A stretch of 16,808 bases of DNA, taken from contig DASQHM010000188.1 of assembly GCA_035632095.1 (NCBI GenBank), positions 1-16,808 on the forward strand, given 5' to 3'. A program made the translations under genes and the position numbers. Position 1 is the stretch's first letter. The number at the start of each line of letters is the position of its first letter. Below the pieces are notes generated by a model that did no database searches, was not told the DNA's origin, and saw nothing but the letters and a program-made list of their open reading frames with translations. The stretch comes from DASQHM01 sp035632095 (GTDB lineage Bacteria; Pseudomonadota; Alphaproteobacteria; Ferrovibrionales; Ferrovibrionaceae). Below, one piece after another: positions 1 through 11,209 of this stretch.

Positions 1-1
1 C

Positions 2-514
2 CTGATGATCGTCACTTACGACGAGCACGGTGGATTCTTCGATCACGTTCCGCCGCCGCCGATCCCGACCGTGGCCGGCGGGCATCGTTTCGACACCGCC
101 GGCATCCGCGTGCCCGCCTTCCTGATCTCGCCGCACGTGAAACCGGGCACGGTCGTGTCGGACATCCTGGATCACACGTCGATCCTGCAGTTGCTGGCGG
201 AACGGTTCGATGGCGGCAACGACTACTCCCCTGCCGTGGCGGCGCGCAACGCCAAGCTCGGCCGCATCGCCAAGGCGCTCGACAATGCCGAACCACACGC
301 CGATTGGGCGCCGCAGTTGCTGGCGCCTCCCCCGCTCATCGTCGCATCGGGGCCTATCCGGTCGGGTCTCGGCGGCAGTGCCGGCGCGAGCGCCAACGCA
401 GAGGCATTTGACGCGGCCGCCATGAAGGCGGCGCGCGACCATCCGATTCTGATCTCGCAACCAGGATGGGCCAAGCTCGCCGAATACGTGGGCCAGACGG
501 TTTTCATCGCCTGA
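2..514 (+). CDS. Phosphoesterase family protein (phospholipase C / acid phosphatase type), 5'-truncated
   Basis: The reading frame is open from the left edge, so the gene begins outside the window; only the C-terminal ~170 residues are visible. The opening residues (IVTYDEHGGFFDHVPPP) and the later stretch RVPAFLISPHVKPG followed by DHTSILQLLAERF match the C-terminal half of the phosphoesterase family (PF04185), which contains non-specific phospholipases C and AcpA-like acid phosphatases. These enzymes cleave phosphate or phospho-headgroup esters and are usually exported, but any signal peptide would lie in the missing part. The Met at base 5 is internal and not the real start. The stop codon is only 10 bases from the stop of the convergent GNAT gene. 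Family assignment is secure. Whether the substrate is a phospholipid or a phosphomonoester cannot be told. Confidence 0.85.
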   Translation: MMIVTYDEHGGFFDHVPPPPIPTVAGGHRFDTAGIRVPAFLISPHVKPGTVVSDILDHTSILQLLAERFDGGNDYSPAVAARNAKLGRIAKALDNAEPHADWAPQLLAPPPLIVASGPIRSGLGGSAGASANAEAFDAAAMKAARDHPILISQPGWAKLAEYVGQTVFIA

Positions 515-524
515 CCCGGGACGC

Positions 525-968
525 TCAGCGCCCGTAGATGACGCTCGGCACCTCGAAGTCGAAGTAGAGGTCTTTGGCCTCGGCCAGGACCTTGAGGCCG
601 CGGCGCTCGAAGAAGCGGCGCGCGCGGACATTGTCGCGCAGCACGTGCAGGTAAAGCCCCTCGCCGCAGGCGCGATCGGCCGCTTCGTAGAGCAATTGCG
701 CGGCGCCTTGTCCCCAGTATTTCGGGCGGACGAAGAGCGACCAAAGACGGGCGTTTTCGACGGCGACGAAGCCGACCAGGTCGGCGCCCTCCTCCGCCAC
801 GGTCACATCGGCCCTGCCCAGGTTGTTGAATGCGACGGTGGTGAGATAGCCGGTCCAGGCGTTGACCAGCTCCGGCGGCAAGATCTCGGCGAAGCTGAGC
901 CGCCAATTCTCTGCTTGGATCGCGGCGATTTCGCTGGTGTCTCGCGGCTCGGCCGGGCGCAAATTCAT
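525..968 (-). CDS. GNAT family N-acetyltransferase
   Basis: This 147-residue protein fits a single GNAT domain. Residues 1-25 show the usual N-terminal beta strand and helix (LRPAEPRDTSEIAAI). Residues ~76-95 carry the acetyl-CoA pyrophosphate-binding motif A (LFVRPKYWGQGAAQLL). Residues ~107-125 carry motif B (LHVLRDNVRARRFFERRG). It should transfer an acetyl group from acetyl-CoA to an amine; the substrate is not evident. The ATG has a purine-rich Shine-Dalgarno (GAGGG) just upstream. The gene lies 50 bases downstream of the methylmalonyl-CoA mutase on the same strand with no terminator visible between them, so co-transcription is plausible. A functional link to the mutase would be speculation. 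Confidence 0.88.
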   Translation of the reverse strand: MNLRPAEPRDTSEIAAIQAENWRLSFAEILPPELVNAWTGYLTTVAFNNLGRADVTVAEEGADLVGFVAVENARLWSLFVRPKYWGQGAAQLLYEAADRACGEGLYLHVLRDNVRARRFFERRGLKVLAEAKDLYFDFEVPSVIYGR

Positions 969-1018
969 GGCTCTACCCTCGCCCTGCGCTGTCGGCCGCT
1001 AGCCCATCTGCACGCGCT

Positions 1019-3160
<2,142 letters not shown>

Positions 3161-3205
3161 CCCGATCCTATGCACTCACGTCGCAATTGACGCGCGGAAT
3201 GGGGC

Positions 3206-3234
3206 AGTATGCGAACGGGTGCCAAACGTGTCAA
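3206..3234 (-). promoter_or_regulatory. Sigma70-type promoter for methylmalonyl-CoA mutase
   Basis: Read on the minus strand there is a perfect -35 box TTGACA (3234-3229), a 17-base spacer and a -10 box CATACT (3211-3206; 4 of 6 matches to TATAAT). Transcription would start near 3199, giving a leader of about 40 bases before the ATG at 3160. The position and spacing are close to ideal. Confidence 0.68.
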
Positions 3235-3311
3235 ATGCCCGCCGGTATTAGGTTAATTGCGCAGGACGCAGGCGCGGCGGCCGTGTATGCCAGCGTCCGG
3301 GATTCGTTAAT

Positions 3312-3319
3312 AGGGGGAG
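3312..3319 (+). promoter_or_regulatory. Strong Shine-Dalgarno that fixes a TTG start
   Basis: AGGGGGAG lies four bases before TTG at 3324. No in-frame ATG or GTG start sits close by, and the residues after the TTG form a good signal peptide, so this ribosome-binding site decides the start of the esterase gene. Confidence 0.65.
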
Positions 3320-3323
3320 AGCG

Positions 3324-4253
3324 TTGGTTTCAATTCGTGTCTGCATCGCGATTGCCTTGGTGTTTGCCGGAGCAGGCCGCGCGGCCGGAGCCGAGAGCGG
3401 CAACCTTGCCTCCGGCGGCTTCGACCGCACCTTCACGGTCGAGGCGCCAGAACACCCCGATCCGTCCCGGCCGTTGCCGCTCGTCCTGGTGTTGCACGGT
3501 GCCGGCGGAAACGGCGCCAATGCGCTCGCGGCGTACCGCTGGGATGAAGCGGCCCGGCGGGAGAATTTCATCGCCGCCGCGCCGGACGCCATGCCCGCGT
3601 TGGTGGATCAGCCGGCCAGCTTCATGTTCAATCCGCGCTATTGGAACGACGGCTCGGCGCGCGGCCCGGAAGCGCATATGCGCGTCGACGACGCCACGTT
3701 CCTCGGAACGTTGATCGACCAAATCGCGAGAAAGTATCCGGTCGACCGGCACCGGGTCTATGTCACCGGGTTCTCGTCCGGCGCATCCATGACCCATCGG
3801 GCCGGGCTTGTGCTGGCGGATCGGCTGGCCGCCATCGCGCCCGTGGCCGGCAAGAGCTGGACGCCGACCACGCCGTCCCGCGCCGTGCCGGTGCTCTACG
3901 TGGTCGGCGATTCCGATCCGCTGACGCCGCTTGCCGGCGGGCCGGTGAAACTGCCTTGGGGCGGCAAGGTGGACACCTATCCGCCGGCGCGTGAATTGCC
4001 CGAAACCTGGGCCAAGCTCGATCACTGCCAGGCGCCGGTTTCCGAACACCCTTCGCCGGCGCTGTCTCTCGAAGCCTGGCGGCACTGCGGCGGCGACGCG
4101 GAGGTGCTTTTCTATACGATCGCAAGCCTCGGCCACGAATGGGCCGGCGGCAGGGGCCGAACGCTTCCCGCTTCCATGACCGGGCCTTACTCGGACGCGG
4201 TCGACACCACCCGCCTGATTTGGGACTTCTTCCTGCGGCACCGGCTGGAGTAG
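3324..4253 (+). CDS. Secreted alpha/beta-hydrolase, PHB depolymerase / LpqC-type esterase
   Basis: This 309-residue protein has an N-terminal signal peptide (hydrophobic residues ~4-19, likely cleavage after Ala-Gly-Ala near 23). The hydrolase core follows: LVLVLHGAGGNG near residue 53-64 forms the oxyanion-hole region, GFSSGAS near 149-155 is the G-x-S-x-G nucleophile elbow (Ser ~151), GDSDPLTP near 196-203 carries the likely catalytic Asp, and SLGHEW near 269-274 the His. This is the arrangement of the COG3509 poly(3-hydroxybutyrate) depolymerase/feruloyl-esterase family. Two Cys (DHC and RHC, about 20 residues apart) could form a disulfide, fitting export. The substrate could be a short polyester, a feruloyl ester or another ester. 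It starts at TTG with a strong ribosome-binding site and is divergent from the mutase. Confidence 0.88.
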   Translation: MVSIRVCIAIALVFAGAGRAAGAESGNLASGGFDRTFTVEAPEHPDPSRPLPLVLVLHGAGGNGANALAAYRWDEAARRENFIAAAPDAMPALVDQPASFMFNPRYWNDGSARGPEAHMRVDDATFLGTLIDQIARKYPVDRHRVYVTGFSSGASMTHRAGLVLADRLAAIAPVAGKSWTPTTPSRAVPVLYVVGDSDPLTPLAGGPVKLPWGGKVDTYPPARELPETWAKLDHCQAPVSEHPSPALSLEAWRHCGGDAEVLFYTIASLGHEWAGGRGRTLPASMTGPYSDAVDTTRLIWDFFLRHRLE

Positions 4254-4327
4254 CGTAAGTTTCCGCCAAGGTTGCCATGCCTTTAACTCTTGTATTCGCC
4301 GGTATTTGAGCCATCTTTAAAGCCGTG

Positions 4328-6841
<2,514 letters not shown>

Positions 6842-6853
6842 TCGCCGCCGCCC

Positions 6854-7132
6854 ATGAATGACGGCGCTCTCCGCATCGACCGGTGGCTGTGGTTCGCGCG
6901 GCTTTGCAAGAGCCGAAGCTTGGCGGCGCGGCTTTGCGAAGACGGTTATGTGCGCCTCAATCGCATCGCGGTTGCGAAACCGGCGGCGACCGTCAAGCCG
7001 GGCGACGTATTGACCTTGCCGCAAGGCACGCGCATCCGCGTGGTCCGCATCGTGGCGCTCGGCAACCGCCGCGGGCCGCCGGCGGAAGCGCGCGCTCTCT
7101 ACGAAGATCTGGTGGCGAGCGGCGACGCGTGA
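6854..7132 (+). CDS. S4-domain RNA-binding protein, Hsp15 (HslR) family
   Basis: This is a 92-residue protein. Residues 7-45 are an S4 RNA-binding domain (RIDRWLWFARLCKSRSLA, then DGYVRLN), and the C-terminal part, ending in PPAEARALYEDL, matches Hsp15. In Escherichia coli Hsp15 rescues 50S subunits stalled with peptidyl-tRNA; the same role is inferred here. The protein is shorter than E. coli Hsp15 and lacks its longer basic tail. The start lies 12 bases after the helicase stop and has no obvious Shine-Dalgarno, which suggests translation coupled to the helicase. It converges on the small lipoprotein gene. Confidence 0.9.
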   Translation: MNDGALRIDRWLWFARLCKSRSLAARLCEDGYVRLNRIAVAKPAATVKPGDVLTLPQGTRIRVVRIVALGNRRGPPAEARALYEDLVASGDA

Positions 7133-7167
7133 TCGCCGCTCGCGCCGGGATCGCGCCGCCGTCGCCG

Positions 7168-7455
7168 CTATTTGGCGTTGTTGGCGAGCGTCCCGATCCG
7201 CGACGGACAGCGGCTGAAATCGGCCCGTTGCGTGCTGTCGTGCCTATTGGCGACCTTCACCGCTTCGGCGCAATCCGGCCCCGCGACCTCAACCGGCCGA
7301 GCCTTTGGCCGGCCGACTTCCGCTGCCGTCAAAAGCATTTCGTTCATTGTGGCCTGATCGCCGGCCGGCAACGCGCAAGCCGCCACCGACAGGATGAACG
7401 GCGACGCGACGAGACCGATCGCAAACGAGCGAGCCAAGCTCCGTGTGTTCGCCAT
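7168..7455 (-). CDS. Small putative lipoprotein, function unknown
   Basis: I do not recognise this 95-residue protein. Residues 1-26 look like a lipoprotein signal peptide: Arg-containing N-terminus, hydrophobic core (FAIGLVASPFILSV) and a lipobox Val-Ala-Ala-Cys with Cys27. The mature part has two more Cys (near 62 and 83) that could form a disulfide. The start is supported by GGAGGAG six bases upstream. It is therefore probably a real envelope-anchored protein rather than a chance reading frame. It sits 107 bases downstream of the VOC gene and converges on the S4 gene, and may be on its own transcript. Confidence 0.62.
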   Translation of the reverse strand: MANTRSLARSFAIGLVASPFILSVAACALPAGDQATMNEMLLTAAEVGRPKARPVEVAGPDCAEAVKVANRHDSTQRADFSRCPSRIGTLANNAK

Positions 7456-7461
7456 GGAAGT

Positions 7462-7468
7462 CTCCTCC
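7462..7468 (-). promoter_or_regulatory. Strong Shine-Dalgarno for the small lipoprotein gene
   Basis: On the minus strand GGAGGAG lies six bases before the ATG at 7455. It is the best ribosome-binding site seen in the window and is the main reason for accepting the short reading frame as a gene. Confidence 0.65.
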
Positions 7469-7562
7469 GATGTTGCGCGCGAAGGTTCGATGCCCTTGCG
7501 CCTCTCAACATCGAGACCCGTGCAAGACGCCGATTATTCCGGGAAGATTGCCGATTGCGCGG

Positions 7563-8243
7563 TCAGCCAACAGCTTTGCCGGTCAACGAAGCGCGCTCGG
7601 ATAGTTCGATCCAATTGCCGTCCGTATCGCGCACGAAGGAAACGCGCGCCGTCGTACCGAGGGTCGCGGGTGCACGGCCTTCCCGGCCGCCCGTCCGCAG
7701 AACGCGGGCGTGTTCGGCATCGCAGTCGCGAACCTGAATGGTGAAATAGCGAAGGCCGAGCGCCACCATATCGCCGACTACGATCGGTCGGTTCGCGCGT
7801 TCGAGAAGCAATAGGGAATCGCCGCACATATAGACATCGCGGGCGATCTCGCGCAGCCCGAGCGCAACGCCGTAGAAACTCCGTGCGGCGGCCAAATCGC
7901 TGACAGCGAGGCGAAGCCCTATTCCCTCGACCCCAAGATGGCCTTTCGGGACCAATACAACCGCGTTGCCGTCCGGGTCCCGCAGCTCGCGCGGGCCAGC
8001 GATACCCGCTCGCGCGATCAGCACCGCGCGCAATCCGCAAGCGGCGTCCTCGCGCAGCACTTCGCGCGCGTGATTGACCTTGATGACCGACTCGCCGGCG
8101 GCGAAACGGTGCTGCTGAAGCCCTCTGCCGAGCTTGAGCATGTGGTCATAGGTCAATCCGATCTCGCTCCCCCAGAAGCCCAGCTGCGCGTCGCGGCGAT
8201 TGGTGAAGAGCCCGATGTCGATATGCGGCTTTGCGAGGTCCAT
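7563..8243 (-). CDS. VOC superfamily protein with two tandem domains (glyoxalase/dioxygenase-like)
   Basis: The 226-residue protein is made of two vicinal-oxygen-chelate modules. The first (residues ~6-100) ends in RDPDGNAVVLVPK and the second (~107-215) ends in RDTDGNWIELSE, the typical beta-strand turn with a metal-ligand Glu in family members. In the second module this Glu is kept (WIEL); in the first the matching position is not Glu (VVLV), so only one site may bind metal. VOC proteins include glyoxalase I, extradiol dioxygenases and antibiotic-binding proteins; the substrate is not evident. A moderate Shine-Dalgarno (AAGGCGGA) precedes the ATG. It follows the TerC gene by 35 bases and probably belongs to the same operon. 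Confidence 0.85.
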   Translation of the reverse strand: MDLAKPHIDIGLFTNRRDAQLGFWGSEIGLTYDHMLKLGRGLQQHRFAAGESVIKVNHAREVLREDAACGLRAVLIARAGIAGPRELRDPDGNAVVLVPKGHLGVEGIGLRLAVSDLAAARSFYGVALGLREIARDVYMCGDSLLLLERANRPIVVGDMVALGLRYFTIQVRDCDAEHARVLRTGGREGRAPATLGTTARVSFVRDTDGNWIELSERASLTGKAVG

Positions 8244-8278
8244 GATCGTTCCGCCTTATTGCGACTGCGCTGGTGCGC

Positions 8279-8881
8279 TCATCGGCCGCTCGCGCGCCAG
8301 ACCTGCATGCCGCCGTCGTGGATGAGCTGGACCGCGACGATCGCGACCACCGCGAGGCCCACATACGCGAGCCACCGGTAACGGTCCAGCAGGCGCGCAA
8401 TCATGTTGGCGGCGACCGTCATCAGCACGACCGACAGAGCCAATCCGAAGAACAGCACGTAGGGATGATTGCGCGCGGCGCCGGCAACGCCAAGCACGTT
8501 GTCGAGCGACATCGATATGTCCGCCAGCATGATCTGCCACATGGCCTGGGCGGCGCTCTTGCGCGCGGCCGAAGCCGCCGCATGCGGTCCGTCGGAGTCG
8601 CGGCGGAGCTCGCGCCACATCTTCCACGCGACGTAGAGGAGCAGGATGCCGCCCGCCAACGTCAGTCCGATGATTTCGAGCAGCGGCACGGCGACGAGGG
8701 TCAGCCCGGCGCGCATGATCGCGGCGACGCCGACGCCGATCGCGATGACGCGCGCGCGGTGCTCGACGGGCAATCCGCTGACGGCCAATCCGATGACCAC
8801 GGCGTTGTCGCCCGACAACATGACGTCGATCAGAATCACTTGGACGAGCGCGATCAGCGCCGCCGTGTCGATCATCGCCAT
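8279..8881 (-). CDS. TerC / YjbE family integral membrane protein
   Basis: About 200 residues with several hydrophobic membrane segments. Two related motifs, LSGDNAVV near residues 22-29 and SLDNVLGV near 125-132, carry the acidic residues placed inside the membrane in the two halves of TerC-family proteins. Members (TerC, Alx, YkoY/YjbE groups) are linked to manganese and other metal export and to tellurite resistance, so a metal-ion exporter is the best guess. ATG at 8881 is used here; a GTG sits immediately before it. The only ribosome-binding sequence (AAGG) overlaps the stop codon of the upstream flavoprotein gene 15 bases away, which suggests coupled translation. I see no Mn-sensing riboswitch before it. 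Confidence 0.9.
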   Translation of the reverse strand: MAMIDTAALIALVQVILIDVMLSGDNAVVIGLAVSGLPVEHRARVIAIGVGVAAIMRAGLTLVAVPLLEIIGLTLAGGILLLYVAWKMWRELRRDSDGPHAAASAARKSAAQAMWQIMLADISMSLDNVLGVAGAARNHPYVLFFGLALSVVLMTVAANMIARLLDRYRWLAYVGLAVVAIVAVQLIHDGGMQVWRASGR

Positions 8882-8896
8882 CACGCGGTACCGGCC

Positions 8897-10498
8897 TTAC
8901 GGATCGATGAGGACGCCCGGATTGAGCAGGCCCTTAGGGTCGACGGCGCGCTTCGCCGCCTTCAGCGCCTGGGCGAACGGCTCGGGCCGCTGCCGATCGT
9001 ACCAGGGCCGGTGGTCGCGCCCGACGGCGTGATGATGGGTGATGGTGCCGCCGAGCTTGATCAGCTCGTCCGAAGCCGCCGTCTTGATCTCGTGCCACTG
9101 CTGTATCAGCGCATCCTTTCGGCCGAGGCAATGAAAGCTGAAATAGGGCGCAGGACCGTCGGGATAGGCATGGGTGAAGCGGCAGGTGACCACGCCCGGG
9201 CGGCCGGTGACGCGCTTGATCGCGTCGGCGGTCGCGCGCATCAGTTTGGCGTGGAAATCCGGGAACCGTTCCCAGGTCATGGACGTCTCGAAGGTGTCGT
9301 ACATCACGCCGAGGCCGGTCAGCACTTCGCGGAAGAAGGGTGCGCGGATGAAGGCATCGCGCCAGGCGCCTGACGCGCCTTCGCGATGCGCGTCGGCCTT
9401 GGCGGCTTTCGCATCGTCCGCTGCGCCGCCGAAATCGCGCGCCAGCTCGAGCGCCCGTTTCATCCAGGTGTCGACCGGATGATCGGCATTCTCGAACGCC
9501 AAAACCAGAATGTGTGACGCGCCGTCGCCCGCACCGGTCAGCAAGGCCTCGGTCGCATCGATCACTCGGCAGTTCGACGGATAGAGCCCGGCCTGGGAGA
9601 TGGCGCGGAGCGCATCGGCCGCTTTGTAGAAGTCGGCAAAGCGCACGGACGTGCCGGCGCGGAAGGTCGGCCTGGCCTGCAGCCGCATCCAGGCTTCGGT
9701 GATGACGCCGAGAATGCCCTCGGAGCCGAGGAACATGCGGTCGGGGCTCGGACCGGCGCCGGAACCAGGCAGCCGTCGGGATTCGGAAATGCCGGCCGGA
9801 GTGACCGCTCGAATGCTTTCCACCAGGTCGTCGATGTGCGTGTAGAGCGTCGCGAAGTGCCCGCCGGAGCGGGTCGCGATCCAGCCGCCGAGGGTGGAGT
9901 ATTGAAACGACTGCGGGAAATGGCGAAGCGTCAGACCGTGCGGCTGCAGCTGTTTCTCCAGCGCCGGGCCGAGAGCGCCGGCCTGGATGCGGGCGGCGCG
10001 GCTGACCTTGTCGACTTCCAGCACCTTGTCGAGTGCCTGCAGATTCAAGGTGATTGCGCCTTTGTAGCGCCCGCCGATGTTCGGCTCGACGCCGCCGACG
10101 ACCGACGATCCGCCGCCGAAGGGTATGACGGCGGCGTCCGCGCGATCGGCCCAGTCGAGCACGGCGATCACATCCGCCTCGTTGCGGGGCCGCGCGACGA
10201 CGTCGGGCGGATGCGGACATTGCCGCGCGAACATGCGCGCGCTGTCGGGAAACGACTTGCCATAAGCGTGGATCAAGCGCTCTTCCGGATCGCTGGAACA
10301 GATCGCGGCGAGCGGCGCGGGCGGCGCGATGCGCGGTTTCCGCAGGTCGAAATCCTGTACCTTCGGCACGGAAGTTGCGGGCAATTCGGAGGCGCCGAAC
10401 TGCTTGGCGAAGCGCGACGCGAGCAAGGCCCGGGTCGGGTCGTCGACCAGCTCATCGGCATAGCCCCAGCCCCAGAACTTGAATTTGCGTGCGGCCAT
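8897..10498 (-). CDS. FAD-binding oxidase resembling alkylglycerone-phosphate synthase
   Basis: This 533-residue flavoprotein has the vanillyl-alcohol-oxidase fold. Residues ~5-14 (KFKFWGWGYA) match the N-terminal WGWGY motif of alkylglycerone-phosphate synthase (AGPS). The FAD pyrophosphate loop IPFGGGSSVVGG is near 125-136. Further FAD-domain signatures are GGWIATRSGGH and GSEGILGVITEA. The C-terminal cap domain has THAYPDGPAPYFSF and a triple His (THHHAVG, His 488-490), which AGPS also has at its active site. AGPS exchanges the acyl group of acyl-DHAP for a fatty alcohol to make the ether bond of ether lipids. A D-lactate/glycolate-dehydrogenase-like activity cannot be excluded. The frame runs upstream to 10732, but the ATG at 10498 has GAGG seven bases before it and begins exactly at the conserved N-terminus. 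It is the first gene of a likely operon with TerC and VOC genes. Confidence 0.88.
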   Translation of the reverse strand: MAARKFKFWGWGYADELVDDPTRALLASRFAKQFGASELPATSVPKVQDFDLRKPRIAPPAPLAAICSSDPEERLIHAYGKSFPDSARMFARQCPHPPDVVARPRNEADVIAVLDWADRADAAVIPFGGGSSVVGGVEPNIGGRYKGAITLNLQALDKVLEVDKVSRAARIQAGALGPALEKQLQPHGLTLRHFPQSFQYSTLGGWIATRSGGHFATLYTHIDDLVESIRAVTPAGISESRRLPGSGAGPSPDRMFLGSEGILGVITEAWMRLQARPTFRAGTSVRFADFYKAADALRAISQAGLYPSNCRVIDATEALLTGAGDGASHILVLAFENADHPVDTWMKRALELARDFGGAADDAKAAKADAHREGASGAWRDAFIRAPFFREVLTGLGVMYDTFETSMTWERFPDFHAKLMRATADAIKRVTGRPGVVTCRFTHAYPDGPAPYFSFHCLGRKDALIQQWHEIKTAASDELIKLGGTITHHHAVGRDHRPWYDRQRPEPFAQALKAAKRAVDPKGLLNPGVLIDP

Positions 10499-10534
10499 GC
10501 CGGACCTCTTGTTTCTCGCGCGCCCCGCGTCATT

Positions 10535-10560
10535 TGACACCAGGCGCGGGCGCCATGTCA
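10535..10560. promoter_or_regulatory. Inverted repeat in the divergent flavoprotein/fdxA spacer
   Basis: TGACA (10535-10539) and TGTCA (10556-10560) flank an inner inverted repeat GGCG (10543-10546) / CGCC (10551-10554). It lies 37 bases before the flavoprotein start on one side and 170 bases before fdxA on the other. It could be an operator or a leader hairpin. There is no direct evidence for either. Confidence 0.3.
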
Positions 10561-10588
10561 CGGTTGGCAATCCCTTGCGGCGGCAGGG

Positions 10589-10617
10589 TTGAACCCGGTC
10601 TGCACAAGTGATACCAA
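10589..10617 (+). promoter_or_regulatory. Possible promoter for fdxA
   Basis: TTGAAC (10589-10594), a 17-base spacer and TACCAA (10612-10617; 3 of 6 to TATAAT). The -35 is good and the -10 poor. It would give a leader of about 105 bases. It is the best candidate I found in this spacer but remains weak. Confidence 0.33.
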
Positions 10618-10730
10618 GGCCCCCGCGGCAGCGCTTCGCCGCAGGTGCGGCGATCGGCCGCACAGCGATCACCGCGACCAACGCCGAGTATTTGTCCGCG
10701 CCGCCATGCGGTGCTTGTGGAGACCCGAGC

Positions 10731-11069
10731 ATGACCTACGTCGTCAACGAAGCCTGCATCAAATGCAAGTACATGGACTGCGTCGAGGTCTGCCCCGTCG
10801 ATTGCTTCTACGAGGGCGAGAACATGCTGGTGATCCACCCGGATGAATGCATCGATTGCGGCGTCTGCGAGCCGGAATGCCCGGTCGAAGCGATCATTCC
10901 CGATACGGATTCCGCATCCGAGAAATGGGTGGAATTGAACCGGGAGTATGCCGAACGCTGGCCCAACATCACCCGCAAGGCGGAAGCACCGGCCGACGCG
11001 GACAAGTTCAAGGACGAGGCGGGGAAATTCGAGAAGTACTTCTCGTCAAACCCGGGCAAAGGCACCTGA
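10731..11069 (+). CDS. fdxA: Seven-iron ferredoxin FdxA
   Basis: A 112-residue electron carrier. The Cys spacing (C9, C12, C17, C21, C25, C40, C43, C46, C50) is that of Azotobacter-type ferredoxin I shifted by one residue for the initiator Met. This predicts one [3Fe-4S] and one [4Fe-4S] cluster; C12 and C25 follow the family pattern in which not every Cys is a ligand. Residues after ~55 form the extended, charged C-terminal tail of this class (WVELNREYAERWPNIT). The frame is open upstream to 10608, but the ATG at 10731 has GGAG eight bases before it and starts at the conserved MTYVV. It delivers electrons in the cytoplasm; the partner is not identifiable. Transcribed towards carD across a long spacer. 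Confidence 0.96.
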   Translation: MTYVVNEACIKCKYMDCVEVCPVDCFYEGENMLVIHPDECIDCGVCEPECPVEAIIPDTDSASEKWVELNREYAERWPNITRKAEAPADADKFKDEAGKFEKYFSSNPGKGT

Positions 11070-11144
11070 TTCCCCTGCGTCATCGCAAAATACGCGAGCA
11101 AAAGTCACGTCTTTCTAGTCCCTTTCTGCTGCCGCGGGCTATGC

Positions 11145-11159
11145 GTTTTCCGAAAACGT
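11145..11159. repeat. 15-base palindrome CGTTTTCCGAAAACG
   Basis: Two 7-base arms (CGTTTTC / GAAAACG) are separated by a single C. It lies 76 bases after the fdxA stop and 22 bases before the likely carD promoter. The arms resemble the TTTTCCGAAAAC core of short interspersed palindromes common in some alphaproteobacterial genomes, so it may be a degenerate remnant of one. It could also be an operator. No T-tract follows, so it is not a typical terminator. Confidence 0.5.
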
Positions 11160-11180
11160 GTCCCTAAGGCGCTGAATGGA

Positions 11181-11209
11181 CTGTCTTTTGACGCATTTTG
11201 TGATATATT
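11181..11209 (+). promoter_or_regulatory. Extended -10 promoter, probably for carD or a leader RNA
   Basis: TG-A-TATATT (11201-11209) is an extended -10 box (5 of 6 matches). With a 17-base spacer the -35 position is CTGTCT (3 of 6). An overlapping TTGACG (11188-11193) is too close to serve this -10. The local AT-richness stands out in GC-rich surroundings. Predicted start is near 11216. Confidence 0.5.

Noticed and set aside
8273..9373. 366-residue plus-strand frame across the TerC and flavoprotein genes
   Set aside because: It spans two well-supported opposite-strand genes and is rich in Asp, His and Arg without domain features.
10608..10730. N-terminal extension of the ferredoxin from 10608
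   Set aside because: FdxA proteins start at MTYVV-type sequence and an appropriately placed GGAG precedes the ATG at 10731.
10499..10732. N-terminal extension of the flavoprotein up to 10732
   Set aside because: The extra 78 residues have no similarity to the family and overlap the fdxA promoter region; a good Shine-Dalgarno precedes the ATG at 10498.
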